Assembly (NCBI GenBank): GCA_030590525.1
Contig: JAUUYI010000013.1
Coordinates: forward strand, 1 to 16,188
Direction: 5' to 3'
Source: Sedimenticola sp.
GTDB taxonomy: Bacteria; Pseudomonadota; Gammaproteobacteria; Chromatiales; Chromatiaceae
Length of the DNA stretch: 16,188 nucleotides
The notes beneath the pieces were generated by a model that saw only the letters and a program-made list of their open reading frames with translations, was not told where the DNA came from and did no database searches. Shown one piece after another: positions 7,333 through 15,015 of this stretch. Each line of letters starts with the position of its first letter. The stretch's first letter is position 1. The translations under genes and the position numbers were made by a program.

Positions 7333-8766
7333 ATGCAAAGGTACGGGAAAAGAGGCGGCCTTTTTCTGGCCGGCATGGTGGTGGCGGCACAGCCGCTGTT
7401 CGTCGATACGGCGCTGGCAGAGTCCGTAACCGTCGACCGGGTGTTGCTGGAGAAGCTGCAGCGGCTGATCGATCAGCAGCAGCAGCAGTTGAGCCGGCAG
7501 TCGCAGCAGTTGAAATCACAGTCGGAACTGCTCGGTTCCCTGGAAAGAGAAGTGAAATCGCTCAGTGCGGAGAGAGATACTACAGGCGCGGCGAAGGGCA
7601 GCGTGGCCGCTGCCGTAGCAAAGCCAGAGAGTCCGGTAGAGGAGGCGGAGGCCGAACGGGCACTCGTGCCCGCTGTCGCAGCGAAGTCGGCGAGTCCGGT
7701 AGAGCAGGCGGAGGCTGAACGGGCACGCGTGCCTGAGGAAGCCGCGGTAGTCCGCTCAGGGCAGAAGCAGGTGAAGCTGACCGTCTCGGGTCAGATAAAC
7801 CGCGCGTTGAACCTGGCGGACGACGGCGACAAGACCAAGCTGTACAACGTCGACAACGATGCCACCAATACCCGGTTCCGGCTGGTGGGCACGGCCAGGG
7901 CGACGGATGATCTGACTCTGGGTACCCTTTGGGAGTATGCGGTCACCTCCAACGAATCGTCGAAGGTCAGCCAGGACAACGAGAGTGCCGGCGATTTCAC
8001 CGATCTGCGCTGGGCGGAGGTTTCGTTGACGAGCAGGAACTGGGGCAAAATCTCCCTCGGCAAGGGCAGTACCGCCTCCGACGGTACCGCCGAGCTCGAC
8101 CTCTCCAAGACCGATGTCGTCCAGTATTCCGGCGTCGCCGACATCATGGGCGGGCTCAAGTTTCGCGACAGCAACGACGATCTGACGAGCATCAAGGTGG
8201 AGGATGCATTCTTCAATCTGGACGGGTTGAGCCGCAAGAACCGGGTGCGCTACGATACCCCCGGTTTCGCCGGCTTCAAGGTCGCCACCTCGGCCGTGGC
8301 CGATCAGCGCTGGGATGCAGCGCTGACCTGGGGCGGTCGGGGGTACGGCTTCGAGGCGGCCAGCGCGGTGGCCATCGCCGACCCCAACGAGGATGATGGA
8401 GACAACCGGTACGACGGTTCTTTCTCCCTGCTGCACGGGCGGACGGGGCTGAACCTCACCCTCTCTGCCGGCCTGCAGGAGAAAGACAAGCAGGGTGACC
8501 AGAGTAACCTCTACGGCAAGGTGGGGTGGCTGCATCGCTTCTTCGATTTCGGCGAGACCGCGTTCGGTGTCGACTATACCGTTTCGACCAATTTCCCCAC
8601 CGGCAGCCACGATGGCTACTCGGTCGGTGCAGCGGTGGTTCAGCAATTCGACGGGTACGGTGCAGAGCTCTATGGCCAGGTGCGCACCTACTCACTCAGC
8701 AACGATGGCTCGCCCAGCGCCCAGACCATCACCGGCGGCACCATCGGCACGCGGGTGAAGTTCTGA
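7333..8766 (+). CDS. Outer-membrane porin with N-terminal coiled coil
   Basis: A 477-residue outer-membrane channel protein. Residues 1-29 are a signal peptide (cleavage after Ala-Leu-Ala). Residues about 36-80 are a glutamine-rich coiled coil (heptads of Leu, with five consecutive Gln at 48-52). Residues 83-146 are an Ala/Glu/Pro-rich linker with a 21-residue tandem repeat. From about 147 a beta-barrel of the Gram-negative porin type begins (VSGQINRALNLADDG; alternating strands; a short strand-turn pattern throughout) and the protein ends in Val-Lys-Phe, the C-terminal Phe expected for assembly by BamA. Start ATG 7333 has AGGGG 7 bases upstream. It is co-directional with, and 321 bases before, the glp genes, so a role in letting glycerophosphodiesters or G3P through the outer membrane is plausible but not shown by the sequence. 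Confidence 0.85.
   Translation: MQRYGKRGGLFLAGMVVAAQPLFVDTALAESVTVDRVLLEKLQRLIDQQQQQLSRQSQQLKSQSELLGSLEREVKSLSAERDTTGAAKGSVAAAVAKPESPVEEAEAERALVPAVAAKSASPVEQAEAERARVPEEAAVVRSGQKQVKLTVSGQINRALNLADDGDKTKLYNVDNDATNTRFRLVGTARATDDLTLGTLWEYAVTSNESSKVSQDNESAGDFTDLRWAEVSLTSRNWGKISLGKGSTASDGTAELDLSKTDVVQYSGVADIMGGLKFRDSNDDLTSIKVEDAFFNLDGLSRKNRVRYDTPGFAGFKVATSAVADQRWDAALTWGGRGYGFEAASAVAIADPNEDDGDNRYDGSFSLLHGRTGLNLTLSAGLQEKDKQGDQSNLYGKVGWLHRFFDFGETAFGVDYTVSTNFPTGSHDGYSVGAAVVQQFDGYGAELYGQVRTYSLSNDGSPSAQTITGGTIGTRVKF
7629..7733 (+). repeat. Tandem 63-base repeat in porin linker
   Basis: Two direct copies, 7629-7670 and 7692-7733, match at 39 of 42 bases with a 63-base period. They encode SPVEEAEAERALVP and SPVEQAEAERARVP in the stalk-like linker between coiled coil and barrel, so the linker appears to grow or shrink by 21-residue units. 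Confidence 0.85.
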
Positions 8767-8969
8767 GGCGCGCTGCTCTCTTGCTGACACTGGTTCTGGT
8801 CACAGGGTGTGCAGGGATGGAACCCTTTGACCCGGGCAACCGCAGGGAGGAGGGGCCGCCGGGTGGCATTTTTTCGGGGCCGAGCGGTGAGTTCACCATC
8901 TTTCGAGGTGGCAGGGAGGTGCCGCAGGGGGAGGAGAGCAAGCCCGGCAGGGATGCGGAGAAGAATTGA
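8763..8969 (+). CDS. Small lipoprotein, probable CTG start
   Basis: A 68-residue lipoprotein that a start-codon-limited gene finder would miss. The frame begins with CTG at 8763, overlapping the porin stop (8764-8766) as CTGA, the same geometry as the ATGA overlaps elsewhere here. Reading CTG as Met gives an ideal lipoprotein signal: Met-Arg-Arg, a run of Ala/Leu/Val, then the lipobox Val-Thr-Gly-Cys16. The mature 53 residues are polar, rich in Gly, Pro, Glu and Arg, with a GIFSGPSGEFTIFRGG stretch; I do not recognise the family. No ATG, GTG or TTG lies in a usable place, and GGGTG at 8753-8757 is a fair ribosome site. It could assist the porin. Alternative: read-on from a longer start inside the porin gene, which would destroy the signal peptide. 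Confidence 0.6.
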   Translation: MRRAALLLTLVLVTGCAGMEPFDPGNRREEGPPGGIFSGPSGEFTIFRGGREVPQGEESKPGRDAEKN

Positions 8970-8983
8970 TGGTTCAATGTGCG

Positions 8984-9000
8984 GGGTAACAAGTTTACCC
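8984..9000. promoter_or_regulatory. Candidate operator palindrome before the glp genes
   Basis: GGGTAA and TTACCC are perfect 6-base inverted arms spaced by 5 bases, in the 118-base gap between the lipoprotein and the Fe-S protein gene. A weak minus-10 (TATCAT, 9024-9029) follows. It does not resemble the E. coli GlpR operator. It may bind an unknown regulator or form a small RNA hairpin. Confidence 0.35.
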
Positions 9001-9087
9001 TGGCACCCGCAAGGGAGCTCTTCTATCATAATTCTGGCGCGGATCCGAATCTATACGCAGCCAGACGAGCTGAGTGTGCAGGAGTGA

Positions 9088-10383
9088 ATGATGACAGGAA
9101 CCCCGGTGGTGGACCCGATCATCGATTTCAGAGCCAGAGCAGAAGAGCTCCTGCCGGAGGGCGCCAGTTATGACGCCTGCCTGAGTTGCGGACTCTGCTC
9201 ATCCGGGTGCCCGGCCTCCGGCCTCGAAGGCATGAATCCGCGCCAGTTCATCCGCATGGCCATGCTGGGAATGAACGAAGAGCTCTCTACTACCCCCTGG
9301 ATCTGGACCTGTACCCAGTGCCAACGCTGCACTTACGTCTGCCCCATGAGCATCGACATCCCGGCCCTGGTTGGCATGGCACGGGGAGCCTGGCCCTGGG
9401 AGAAGAAACCCAAGGGGATCGTCCGCTCCTGCCAGGCGCAGCTGCGCTTCTCCAGTACCAGCGCCATGGGGCTTCGATCCGAAGATTTCATCGAGATCGT
9501 CGACGAGATCGCAGCGGAGGTGCGGGAGCAGGACGACCGCTTCAAGAGACTGAACGTCCCCATCGATAAACAGGGCGCCAGGTTCTTCATCAACCAGAAC
9601 TCCCGCGAGCCCGCGGTCGAGCCGGAAGAGCTCGGCCCCCTGTGGAAGATCTTCGACTACGTGGGGGCGGACTGGACCTATGCCTCGAAGGGGTGGGCCG
9701 CCGAGAACTTCTGCATGTTCACCGGGGATGCAGCCGCCTGGGAGGAAATGGTCCGGAAGCGGGTCGATGCGGTGAACGAACTGGGCTGCAAGGTGTGGGT
9801 GAACACGGAGTGCGGCCACTCCTTTTACACCATCTGGAAGGGGATTCAGCGCTTTGGTCTGGAAGCGAATTTCGAGCTCGGCAACCTCATCAGCTACTAC
9901 GCTCAGTGGATCCGAGAGGGCAGACTGCCGGTCAACTCGGAGTGGAACCGGGACAATCTGAAATTCACCATCCAGGATCCCTGCCAGCTGGTGCGTAAAT
10001 CGATCGGTGACCCGGTCGCCTCCGACCTCCGCTACGTGGCCAGGAAACTGGTCGGCGAGGAGAACGTGATCGACATGCAGCCCTGCCGTAGCGCCAACTA
10101 CTGCTGCGGTGGCGGTGGCGGCTTCCTGCAGGCGGGGATGACCGAAAATCGGCGTGCCTACGGCAAACGCAAGTTCGACCAGATCATGGCGACCCAGGCC
10201 GACTATGTGCTCACCCCCTGCCACAACTGTCACTCCCAGATGGAAGATATCGGGGAGCACTACGGCGGTCACTACCGGGTAGTCCATTATTGGACCCTCA
10301 TCTGTCTCTCCCTCGGGATTCTCGGGGAGAACGAGCGAAAATACCTTGGCCCGGATCTGGCCGAGATCGGGTTGCAGTCATGA
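9088..10383 (+). CDS. GlpC-position Fe-S protein, DsrK/HdrD-like CCG-domain subunit
   Basis: Predicted electron-transfer subunit of an anaerobic-type glycerol-3-phosphate dehydrogenase, taking electrons from GlpAB to the quinone pool. The 431-residue product has two ferredoxin-type motifs, Cys31-34-37-41 and Cys75-78-81-85 (each CxxCxxCxxxCP), then one complete CCG (heterodisulfide-reductase) motif: Cys299, Cys339-Cys340-Gly, Cys378 and Cys381 (CX39CCGX36CxxC). The first CCG half is replaced by Cys209 and an NTECGHSFY motif (242-244), the pattern of DsrK/HmeD-type proteins rather than E. coli GlpC. No membrane helix is obvious. AGGAG at 9080-9084 gives 6-base spacing to a second ATG at 9091, so 9091 may be the true start. 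Its stop overlaps glpA by 4 bases. Confidence 0.85.
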   Translation: MMTGTPVVDPIIDFRARAEELLPEGASYDACLSCGLCSSGCPASGLEGMNPRQFIRMAMLGMNEELSTTPWIWTCTQCQRCTYVCPMSIDIPALVGMARGAWPWEKKPKGIVRSCQAQLRFSSTSAMGLRSEDFIEIVDEIAAEVREQDDRFKRLNVPIDKQGARFFINQNSREPAVEPEELGPLWKIFDYVGADWTYASKGWAAENFCMFTGDAAAWEEMVRKRVDAVNELGCKVWVNTECGHSFYTIWKGIQRFGLEANFELGNLISYYAQWIREGRLPVNSEWNRDNLKFTIQDPCQLVRKSIGDPVASDLRYVARKLVGEENVIDMQPCRSANYCCGGGGGFLQAGMTENRRAYGKRKFDQIMATQADYVLTPCHNCHSQMEDIGEHYGGHYRVVHYWTLICLSLGILGENERKYLGPDLAEIGLQS

Positions 10384-11993
10384 GCACAAGAGGGCATGAG
10401 GCCGAGCTCTTTGAAACCGATGTGCTGATCATCGGTGGCGGTGTCACCGGTACCGGGGTGATGCGCGATCTGGCGCTACGGGGTATCCGCTGCCTGCTGA
10501 TCGACCGGCGGGATCTCAACGCCGGGGCCTCCGGCGGCAATCACGGGCTGCTGCACAGTGGCGGCCGCTACGCCTCGGCGGACACCGAGACCGCCACCGA
10601 ATGCCGGCAGGAGGGGGCGATCCTGAAACGCCTCGCCGCCGAGTGCATCGACGACTGTGGCGGTCTCTTCGTGGCGGTGGAGGGGGACGATATCGACTAC
10701 GCCGAGCGCTTTCCCGAGCGCTGCGCCGCTGCCGGAATCCCCTGCGAGCCGCTGACGCCGGCGGCGGCCCGGGAGCTGGAGCCCGGCCTCTCCGACAAGG
10801 CGTTCGCCGTCTACCAGGTGCCCGATGCCACCGTCGACCCCTTCCGTCTCACCCTCGAGAACGTCAACCACGCCCAGCAGCTCAGCGACAGCCAGTATCT
10901 GCCCCACACCGAGGTGACCGATTTCGAAATGGACGACCACGGTGCCATTACCGCCACCCTCTGCCGTAACAACCGCAGCGGCGAGCTGCGGCGGATCCGG
11001 GCCAGCCAGGTGGTCAACGCCGGGGGCGCCTGGGCCATGGAGATCGCGCGCATGGCAGGGTGCTCCGACGTCTCCCTGATCTACTCCAAGGGCACCCTGA
11101 TCATCAGTAACATCCGCCTCAGCGACCGGGTGATCAACCGGCTGCGCCCGCCAGGCGACGGGGATATCCTGGTCCCGGGCGGCACCGTCTCGGTGCTCGG
11201 CACTACCTCGGACAACGTAGAGAGCCTGGAACGTATCCGCCCGACCGTGGATGAGGTGGAGCGTAACCTGGCACAGGGCGCGATGATGATGCCCAGGCTC
11301 GACCACACCCGTTTCATCCGCGCCTTTTCAGGCGTACGCCCCCTGCTCCAGGCTTCGGGGGCAGGGAGTGATGGCCGCAAGGCGAGCCGGGGCTTCACCC
11401 TGTTCGACCACGAAAGCCAGGGGTTGAGTAACTTCGCCACCATCACCGGCGGCAAGCTCACCACCTTCCGGCTGATGGCGGAGAAGACCGGGGATCTGGT
11501 TGCTGCCCGACTCGGGGTCGACACCCCCTGCCGCACCGCCACCGAGCCTCTGCCGAGCGGGGACGCGATCCGCTGGACCGAGCCCGGCTTTGCCGCCCGC
11601 TACTGGTACAACCGCCGGGACCCCAAGGATATGATCCTCTGCGAGTGCGAGATGGTGCCGCAATCCGCCATCGACCAGATCGTCGAGGCGGCGCCGGGCG
11701 CGGAAGAGAAGATGTCGCTGGAAGCGATCGGCCTGCGCAGCCGGGTCGGCAAAGGCTCCTGCCAGGGATCCTTCTGCGCCATCCGGGTGGGCTCCTACCT
11801 CTACGAAAGGGGGGTGTACGACTCACCCGACGGGCTCCGACAGATGCGTAATTTCGTGGATGGCCGCTTCAAGGGAGTTCGTCCGGTCCTCTGGGGTGAG
11901 CAGATGACCCAGATGGAACTGGCAGAGGCGCTCCATTGCGGGCTCATGGGGCTGGACAAGATCGGTAGCAACGAACCTGGCAGCGGGGAGTAG
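10380..11993 (+). CDS. glpA: Anaerobic-type glycerol-3-phosphate dehydrogenase subunit A
   Basis: Catalytic FAD subunit that oxidises sn-glycerol 3-phosphate to dihydroxyacetone phosphate. The 537-residue protein is close to E. coli GlpA in length. An N-terminal dinucleotide fold has DVLIIGGGVTGTGVMRD (14-30) and the second FAD stretch with Asp42 and GASGGNHGLLHSGGRYA (49-65). The C-terminal part carries the BFD-type [2Fe-2S] domain with Cys421, Cys423, Cys461 and Cys466 (CEC... GSCQGSFC), as in GlpA and unlike aerobic GlpD. The ATG at 10380 overlaps the upstream gene's stop (ATGA), so the frame open further upstream should not be used. It is followed after two bases by glpB. Confidence 0.95.
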   Translation: MSTRGHEAELFETDVLIIGGGVTGTGVMRDLALRGIRCLLIDRRDLNAGASGGNHGLLHSGGRYASADTETATECRQEGAILKRLAAECIDDCGGLFVAVEGDDIDYAERFPERCAAAGIPCEPLTPAAARELEPGLSDKAFAVYQVPDATVDPFRLTLENVNHAQQLSDSQYLPHTEVTDFEMDDHGAITATLCRNNRSGELRRIRASQVVNAGGAWAMEIARMAGCSDVSLIYSKGTLIISNIRLSDRVINRLRPPGDGDILVPGGTVSVLGTTSDNVESLERIRPTVDEVERNLAQGAMMMPRLDHTRFIRAFSGVRPLLQASGAGSDGRKASRGFTLFDHESQGLSNFATITGGKLTTFRLMAEKTGDLVAARLGVDTPCRTATEPLPSGDAIRWTEPGFAARYWYNRRDPKDMILCECEMVPQSAIDQIVEAAPGAEEKMSLEAIGLRSRVGKGSCQGSFCAIRVGSYLYERGVYDSPDGLRQMRNFVDGRFKGVRPVLWGEQMTQMELAEALHCGLMGLDKIGSNEPGSGE

Positions 11994-11995
11994 AA

Positions 11996-13291
11996 ATGCA
12001 GCAGAAACCCCGAGCGTACGAGGTACAACTGGCCGTCATCGGTTCCGGCCTGGCCGGCTTTGCGGCCAGCATCTTCGCCCTGGAGCGGGGCCTGTCGACG
12101 GCCCAGGTCGGGAATACGGGGGCGGTGGCCTACACCACCGGTTATCTGGACCTGCTGGGATACCACCCGGTCACCGGGCAGCAGATGCTGCATGACCCCT
12201 GGCAGGGGCTGGAAACCCTGCGCCGGGATGAGCCGGGGCACCCCTATGCGCTGATCAGAAACGATGAGATTGCCGACGCCTTCCACCTGTTCACCCGGGC
12301 GGTCTCCGACATGGGGGTGAACTACAGCGCTCCGGGGGAGAACAACCTGGCGGCGCTGACTCCCTCCGGCACCTTCAAACCCACCCTCTCCGTGCCCCTC
12401 ACCATGCTGCCCGGGGTCGAGGCCCACCGTCGTGCCGCCCGGACCCGTATTGTCGATATCCTCGGCCTCAAGGGTTTCAGCGCCCGGGAGGTGGTCGCCA
12501 ATCTGCAGGACTCCTGGCCCGGCCTGTCGGCAGTCACCATCAACTTCCCGGGGATGGAGAGCGGCAGCCAGGTGTACCCGGAGGTGATGGCCCGGGCTCT
12601 CCAGGTGCCTGCCGAGCGGGAGCTGTTTGCACAACAGTTGCGGGAAGTGGCGGGCGACGCCGAGTACCTGGGTCTGCCTGCGATCATGGGCATTCACGAA
12701 CCGGATGCGGTTCACAATGACCTGGAGCGACTCTCCGGGCTGCGGCTGTTCGAGATCCCCACCATGCCGCCTGCGGTTGCGGGCATACGCCTGCGTGAGG
12801 CGTTCGAGCAGATCTTCCCCGAACGGGGGCTGTTGCTTATACCTCAGCAGAAGGTGGATCGCGTGACGCCGGAAGCGGATGGTACCACGCTGCGCCTGAA
12901 GGACAGCTACGGGGATGTATCGATCCACGCGCAGGCGGTGATCCTCGCCACCGGGCGCTTCCTCTCCGGTGGCCTCGAGGCGCTGCGTGACGGCGTACGT
13001 GAGGCGCTGCTCAATCTGCCGGTGACCCAGCCGGAGGGCAGGGAGGCGTGGTACCGGGAGCGCTATTTCGATCCTCGCGGACACCTCGTCAATCGCGCCG
13101 GCATCGAGATTGATCCACAGTTCCGTCCGCTCGGACGGGACGGCAAACCCGCGAGCAAGCGCCTTTTCGCCGCCGGCGTGATACTGGCACACCAGGACTG
13201 GATACGCCAGCGTTGCGGCGCAGGCATCGCCATTGCCAGCGCCTACAAGGCGGTAGAGTCCGCAGCAGCGATGCTTACCCGACAAACCTGA
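11996..13291 (+). CDS. glpB: Anaerobic-type glycerol-3-phosphate dehydrogenase subunit B
   Basis: Flavoprotein partner of GlpA. The 431-residue protein has an N-terminal FAD-binding Rossmann motif [19 protein letters not shown] (about 12-30), the GlpB-specific stretch [17 protein letters not shown] after it, and a C-terminal flavoprotein region with [17 protein letters not shown] and a final [27 protein letters not shown] segment. Similar in length to E. coli GlpB (419). The start ATG lies two bases after the glpA stop. Its stop overlaps the AAGGAG ribosome site of glpT, which suggests cotranscription. No frameshift or lost motif is seen. Confidence 0.93.
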   Translation: MQQKPRAYEVQLAVIGSGLAGFAASIFALERGLSTAQVGNTGAVAYTTGYLDLLGYHPVTGQQMLHDPWQGLETLRRDEPGHPYALIRNDEIADAFHLFTRAVSDMGVNYSAPGENNLAALTPSGTFKPTLSVPLTMLPGVEAHRRAARTRIVDILGLKGFSAREVVANLQDSWPGLSAVTINFPGMESGSQVYPEVMARALQVPAERELFAQQLREVAGDAEYLGLPAIMGIHEPDAVHNDLERLSGLRLFEIPTMPPAVAGIRLREAFEQIFPERGLLLIPQQKVDRVTPEADGTTLRLKDSYGDVSIHAQAVILATGRFLSGGLEALRDGVREALLNLPVTQPEGREAWYRERYFDPRGHLVNRAGIEIDPQFRPLGRDGKPASKRLFAAGVILAHQDWIRQRCGAGIAIASAYKAVESAAAMLTRQT

Positions 13292-13304
13292 AGGAGAAAA
13301 CGGA

Positions 13305-14687
13305 ATGATCGGCATCTTTCGGCCCGCCCCCCATACCGCCCGCCTGTCTGACGACAAGATCGACCCCGTCTACAAACGGCTGCGCTGGCAGATCTTCGCC
13401 GGTATCTTCATCGGCTACGCCGGCTTCTACCTGGTGCGCAAGAACTTCACCCTGGCCATGCCCTACCTGATCGAGCAGGAGGGTTACACCCGTGGTGACC
13501 TGGGGGTTGCCCTGGCCGCGGTCTCCATCGCCTACGGCCTCTCCAAGTTTATCATGGGGAACGTGTCGGATCGCTCCAACCCCCGCTTCTTTCTCCCCTT
13601 TGCACTGCTCAGTTCGGCGGCGATCATGCTGATTCTCGGCTTCGTGCCCTGGGCCACCTCCAGCATCGCTATCATGTTCCTGCTGCTGTTCCTGAACGGC
13701 TGGTTCCAGGGCATGGGGTGGCCCGCCTGTGGTCGTACCATGGTCCACTGGTGGTCACACAAGGAGCGTGGGCGAACCGTCTCCGTCTGGAACGTGGCCC
13801 ACAACGTGGGGGGCGGGCTCATCGGCCCTCTGTTCCTGGTGGGGCTGGCCCTGTTTGGCGCAGATGCCTGGCACAGTGCCTTCTACGTACCTGCCTTCGT
13901 TGCCATCGGCATCGCCTTGTTCGCCTTCATCATGATGCGGGACACCCCCCAGTCGGTCGGGCTGCCCCCGATCGAAGAGTATAAGGACGATTACCCGGCC
14001 AACTACGAAAAGCGCTTCGAAAAAGAGTTCAGCGCCAAGGAGATCTTCTTCAAATATGTCTTAAAAAACAGATTGCTCTGGTATATCGCCTTCGCCAATG
14101 CTTTCGTCTACCTGATCCGCTACGGGGTACTCGACTGGGCGCCAACCTACCTGAAGGAGGTGAAAGATTTCAACGTCGATGAGTCTTCCTGGGCCTACTT
14201 TTTCTACGAATGGGCAGGAATCCCGGGTACTATCCTCTGCGGCTGGATCTCCGACCGTTTTTTCAAGGCGCGCCGTGCCCCGGCAGCCATCCTCTTCATG
14301 GGCCTGGTGACCATCGCGGTACTGGTCTACTGGCTCAACCCCCCGGGCCAGCCGGTCATCGACATGGCTGCTCTGATCACCATCGGCTTCCTGATCTACG
14401 GCCCGGTGATGTTGATTGGCCTCTACGCCCTGGAACTGGTGCCGAAGAAGGCGGCAGGAACCGCCGCCGGCCTGACCGGCCTGTTTGGCTACCTGGGTGG
14501 CGCCGTCGCGGCCAACGCCATGCTGGGATACGTAGTCGACCACTTTGGATGGAGCGGCGGTTTCCAGGTGCTGGTAGCGGGTTCACTCATCGCCATGGTG
14601 TTCCTGACCATGGCCTGGGTCGGTGAGGTGCGAATGGAGCGTCGGGCCATGCAGCTGAAGGCTGCCGAAGAGGCGGCCGGTGCCTGA
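13305..14687 (+). CDS. glpT: Glycerol-3-phosphate/phosphate antiporter GlpT
   Basis: Inner-membrane major facilitator protein that imports sn-glycerol 3-phosphate in exchange for inorganic phosphate. The 460-residue protein closely follows E. coli GlpT from end to end by eye. The N-terminus [12 protein letters not shown], the substrate-site pair Arg45-Lys46 in YLVRKNF, the signature [13 protein letters not shown], the histidine in NVAHNVGGG (about 166) and the arginine in [10 protein letters not shown] match the residues that bind phosphate in the E. coli structure. Twelve hydrophobic helices and a central cytoplasmic loop (about 215-245) fit. AAGGAG, 8 bases before ATG 13305, is a good ribosome site. 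It is the last gene of the uninterrupted glp run before the fold-back spacer. Confidence 0.97.
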   Translation: MIGIFRPAPHTARLSDDKIDPVYKRLRWQIFAGIFIGYAGFYLVRKNFTLAMPYLIEQEGYTRGDLGVALAAVSIAYGLSKFIMGNVSDRSNPRFFLPFALLSSAAIMLILGFVPWATSSIAIMFLLLFLNGWFQGMGWPACGRTMVHWWSHKERGRTVSVWNVAHNVGGGLIGPLFLVGLALFGADAWHSAFYVPAFVAIGIALFAFIMMRDTPQSVGLPPIEEYKDDYPANYEKRFEKEFSAKEIFFKYVLKNRLLWYIAFANAFVYLIRYGVLDWAPTYLKEVKDFNVDESSWAYFFYEWAGIPGTILCGWISDRFFKARRAPAAILFMGLVTIAVLVYWLNPPGQPVIDMAALITIGFLIYGPVMLIGLYALELVPKKAAGTAAGLTGLFGYLGGAVAANAMLGYVVDHFGWSGGFQVLVAGSLIAMVFLTMAWVGEVRMERRAMQLKAAEEAAGA

Positions 14688-14764
14688 CCGGTCGCAGGAG
14701 GATACGATCCAGACCGTACCCGGCAACCGCCTCGTTCGTTGTCAGTATGAGGAGTTTGAAACTG

Positions 14765-14826
14765 CCCGGTTGTTACGTGTATCTGTTGGGTTACCCCGTT
14801 CCACGTAAGTTCTCAACAACCCCGGG
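14765..14826. repeat. Large imperfect hairpin after glpT
   Basis: CCCGGTTGTT (14765-14774) pairs with AACAACC..GGG (14815-14826, two-base bulge). Inside it, TTACGTG (14773-14779) pairs exactly with CACGTAA (14802-14808), and the loop holds GGGTTACCC (14788-14796). It begins 78 bases after glpT and has no T-run, so it is not a classic terminator. It could act as a 3' stabiliser, an attenuator or part of a mobile repeat. Confidence 0.6.
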
Positions 14827-14834
14827 TAGCTCCC

Positions 14835-14938
14835 TGAGCCTACGTAGGATGCGGTGAGGAACGAACCGCATCAAACACGGATTCGGGTGAACGATGCGGT
14901 TTACCCCAAGGGCACTTCCTTCGGGGCGCGCAGGCTCA
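14835..14938. repeat. REP-like fold-back element between glpT and glpQ
   Basis: Outer arms TGAGCCT (14835-14841) and AGGCTCA (14932-14938) enclose three hairpins: GATGCGGT/ACCGCATC (14848-14872), GGGTGAAC/GTTTACCC with one G-T pair (14885-14906), and CCCCAAGG/CCTTcGGGG (14904-14926), the last overlapping the second. The core phrase (GTAGGATGCGGT, then GAGGAACGAACCGCATC) is familiar to me as a dispersed palindrome in gammaproteobacteria, of the kind linked to RAYT/REP transposases; copy number in this genome is unknown. Confidence 0.6.
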
Positions 14939-14952
14939 CCACATCCTGCATC

Positions 14953-14961
14953 TGGTATAAC
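14953..14961 (+). promoter_or_regulatory. Possible extended -10 promoter of glpQ
   Basis: TGGTATAAC is an extended minus-10 (TGn plus TATAAC) about 55 bases before the glpQ start. No good minus-35 lies upstream, as usual for extended -10 promoters. Downstream, GTTCC/GGAAC (14982-14996) can form a small hairpin just ahead of the strong AAAGGAGG ribosome site (15005-15012). It would let glpQ be expressed separately from glpT. Confidence 0.4.
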
Positions 14962-15015
14962 TTGATTATTGAGAAGATACAGTTCCACAGGGGAACCTCA
15001 TTCTAAAGGAGGACG

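Noticed and set aside
9001..9020. A sigma-54 promoter beginning TGGCAC upstream of the Fe-S subunit gene.
   Set aside because: The minus-24 part matches, but there is no TTGC element and no GC dinucleotide at the required minus-12 spacing.
9199..10287. A 362-codon open frame on the minus strand, and a similar one at 7756-8646.
   Set aside because: Both are antisense to well-supported genes (the CCG-domain protein and the porin) and look like composition shadows.
10290..10379. An extended start for glpA adding 30 residues.
   Set aside because: The added residues are inside the upstream gene in another frame and do not resemble GlpA. ATG 10380 overlaps the stop as ATGA and the FAD motif follows at the usual distance.
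11801..13357. A 518-codon open frame on the minus strand.
   Set aside because: It is antisense to glpA, glpB and the start of glpT, has no motif, and crosses several real gene boundaries.
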